From: CAYSCZ01 sp964429655
GTDB lineage: Bacteria; Bacteroidota; Bacteroidia; Cytophagales; Cyclobacteriaceae
Assembly: GCA_964429655.1 (NCBI GenBank)
Contig: CAYSCZ010000022.1
Coordinates: 1-44,037 of the forward strand
DNA length: 44,037 nt
Direction: 5' to 3'
Shown: piece by piece, positions 43,904-44,037 of the stretch
Layout: each line of letters starts with the position of its first letter
Position numbering within the stretch: the stretch's first letter is position 1
Notes under the pieces: generated by a model
Told to the model about the DNA's origin: nothing
Database searches by the model: none
Seen by the model: only the letters and a program-made list of their open reading frames with translations
Made by a program: the position numbers and the translations under genes

Positions 43904-43926
43904 CAAATAAATGAACACCCTATATC

Positions 43927-43966
43927 AAAAGCCTGCAAATCCTACGATTTGTGGGCTTTTTCATTT
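43927..43966 (+). terminator. Terminator after tRNA-Pro
   Basis: AAAAGCC-TG-CAAATC pairs with GATTTG-TG-GGCTTTT around a 4-base loop (CTAC, 43942-43945), with one internal mismatch pair, ending in TTTTT. It lies 24 bases past the tRNA. Confidence 0.85.
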
Positions 43967-43988
43967 TTTACGTATCCGTTCGATTTAA

Positions 43989-44037
43989 CCCAGATTTGTC
44001 ATTGGAATTTTGTCATGAAGGGTTAAAGCCCAAAAAA
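43989..44037. repeat. Fold-back MITE-like element, copy C (cut by window end)
   Basis: The 49 bases from 43989 to the window end are identical to the first 49 bases of copy B (32071-32119), beginning CCCAGATTTGTCATTGG. TTAA (43985-43988) directly precedes it. The rest lies outside the window. Confidence 0.85.

Noticed and set aside
43586..43918. Minus-strand open frame of 110 codons containing GWQDSNLRPPGPKPGT
   Set aside because: It is the classic false protein produced by reading through the antisense of tRNA-Pro; it also overlaps the arginase-family gene.
1..44037. CRISPR arrays, rRNA genes, complete insertion sequences and phage genes
   Set aside because: I looked for evenly spaced repeats, ribosomal RNA motifs, transposase or integrase motifs and phage structural genes and saw none; the only mobile-like DNA is the small fold-back repeat.

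Overview
The window looks like chromosomal DNA of a member of the Bacteroidota, most likely a free-living Cytophagales-type bacterium. The grounds are AT-rich intergenic DNA, starts without Shine-Dalgarno sequences, and typical protein families: BNR/VPS10-like exported propellers, a DUF5117-type metalloprotease, Tat-exported xanthine dehydrogenase-like subunits, many lipoproteins and an EF-G paralogue typical of the phylum. The assignment is inference from gene content; there is no rRNA.

Region 1 (1-14953) is a stress and redox island. It holds the tail of an Rpn/PD-(D/E)XK protein, a succinate-semialdehyde-type aldehyde dehydrogenase, a lipoprotein with six BON domains, a coiled-coil lipoprotein overlapping an ArsC-like protein without cysteine, a bile-acid:sodium-symporter-family carrier, a small GNAT, two intact tandem universal stress proteins plus one broken one, a secreted TonB-C-domain protein, Dps, a YtxH-like protein, a broken thiamine-diphosphate enzyme (pyruvate oxidase type), a STAS-like protein, an AI-2E family permease and a formate/nitrite transporter. 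Two pseudogenes here suggest the island is being eroded.

Region 2 (15299-27444) is an exported protein and peptide handling locus: two paralogous BNR/VPS10-like propellers on either side of a DUF5117-type zinc metalloprotease, then a secreted Xaa-Pro aminopeptidase, a fatty acid hydroxylase-family membrane enzyme, an unrecognised secreted protein and a 50-residue zinc-ribbon-like protein. Region 3 (27477-31705) is a three-subunit Tat-exported molybdenum hydroxylase operon followed by a tiny Cys-containing gene. Region 4 (31706-32556) is a decayed intergenic zone with an orphan 3' gene end, a complete copy of a small fold-back repeat and an AraC-family remnant.

Region 5 (32557-44037) carries a lytic transglycosylase-like protein, an aquaglyceroporin, mtnA overlapping a class II aldolase gene, an EF-G paralogue, a thioesterase, a small secreted protein behind a sigma-54-like promoter, a SAM hydroxide adenosyltransferase, a membrane-anchored unknown, a single-domain response regulator, an alpha/beta hydrolase overlapping an arginase-family gene, and tRNA-Pro.

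The clearest non-gene signal is a 165-bp fold-back, MITE-like repeat with about 22-bp terminal inverted repeats and TTAA at each visible edge. Two copies are complete (8277-8441 and 32071-32235, inverted to each other, 4 differences) and a third starts at 43989 beside tRNA-Pro and runs off the window. The most interesting metabolic reading is mtnA plus aldolase as a DHAP-shunt-like SAM by-product salvage pair.
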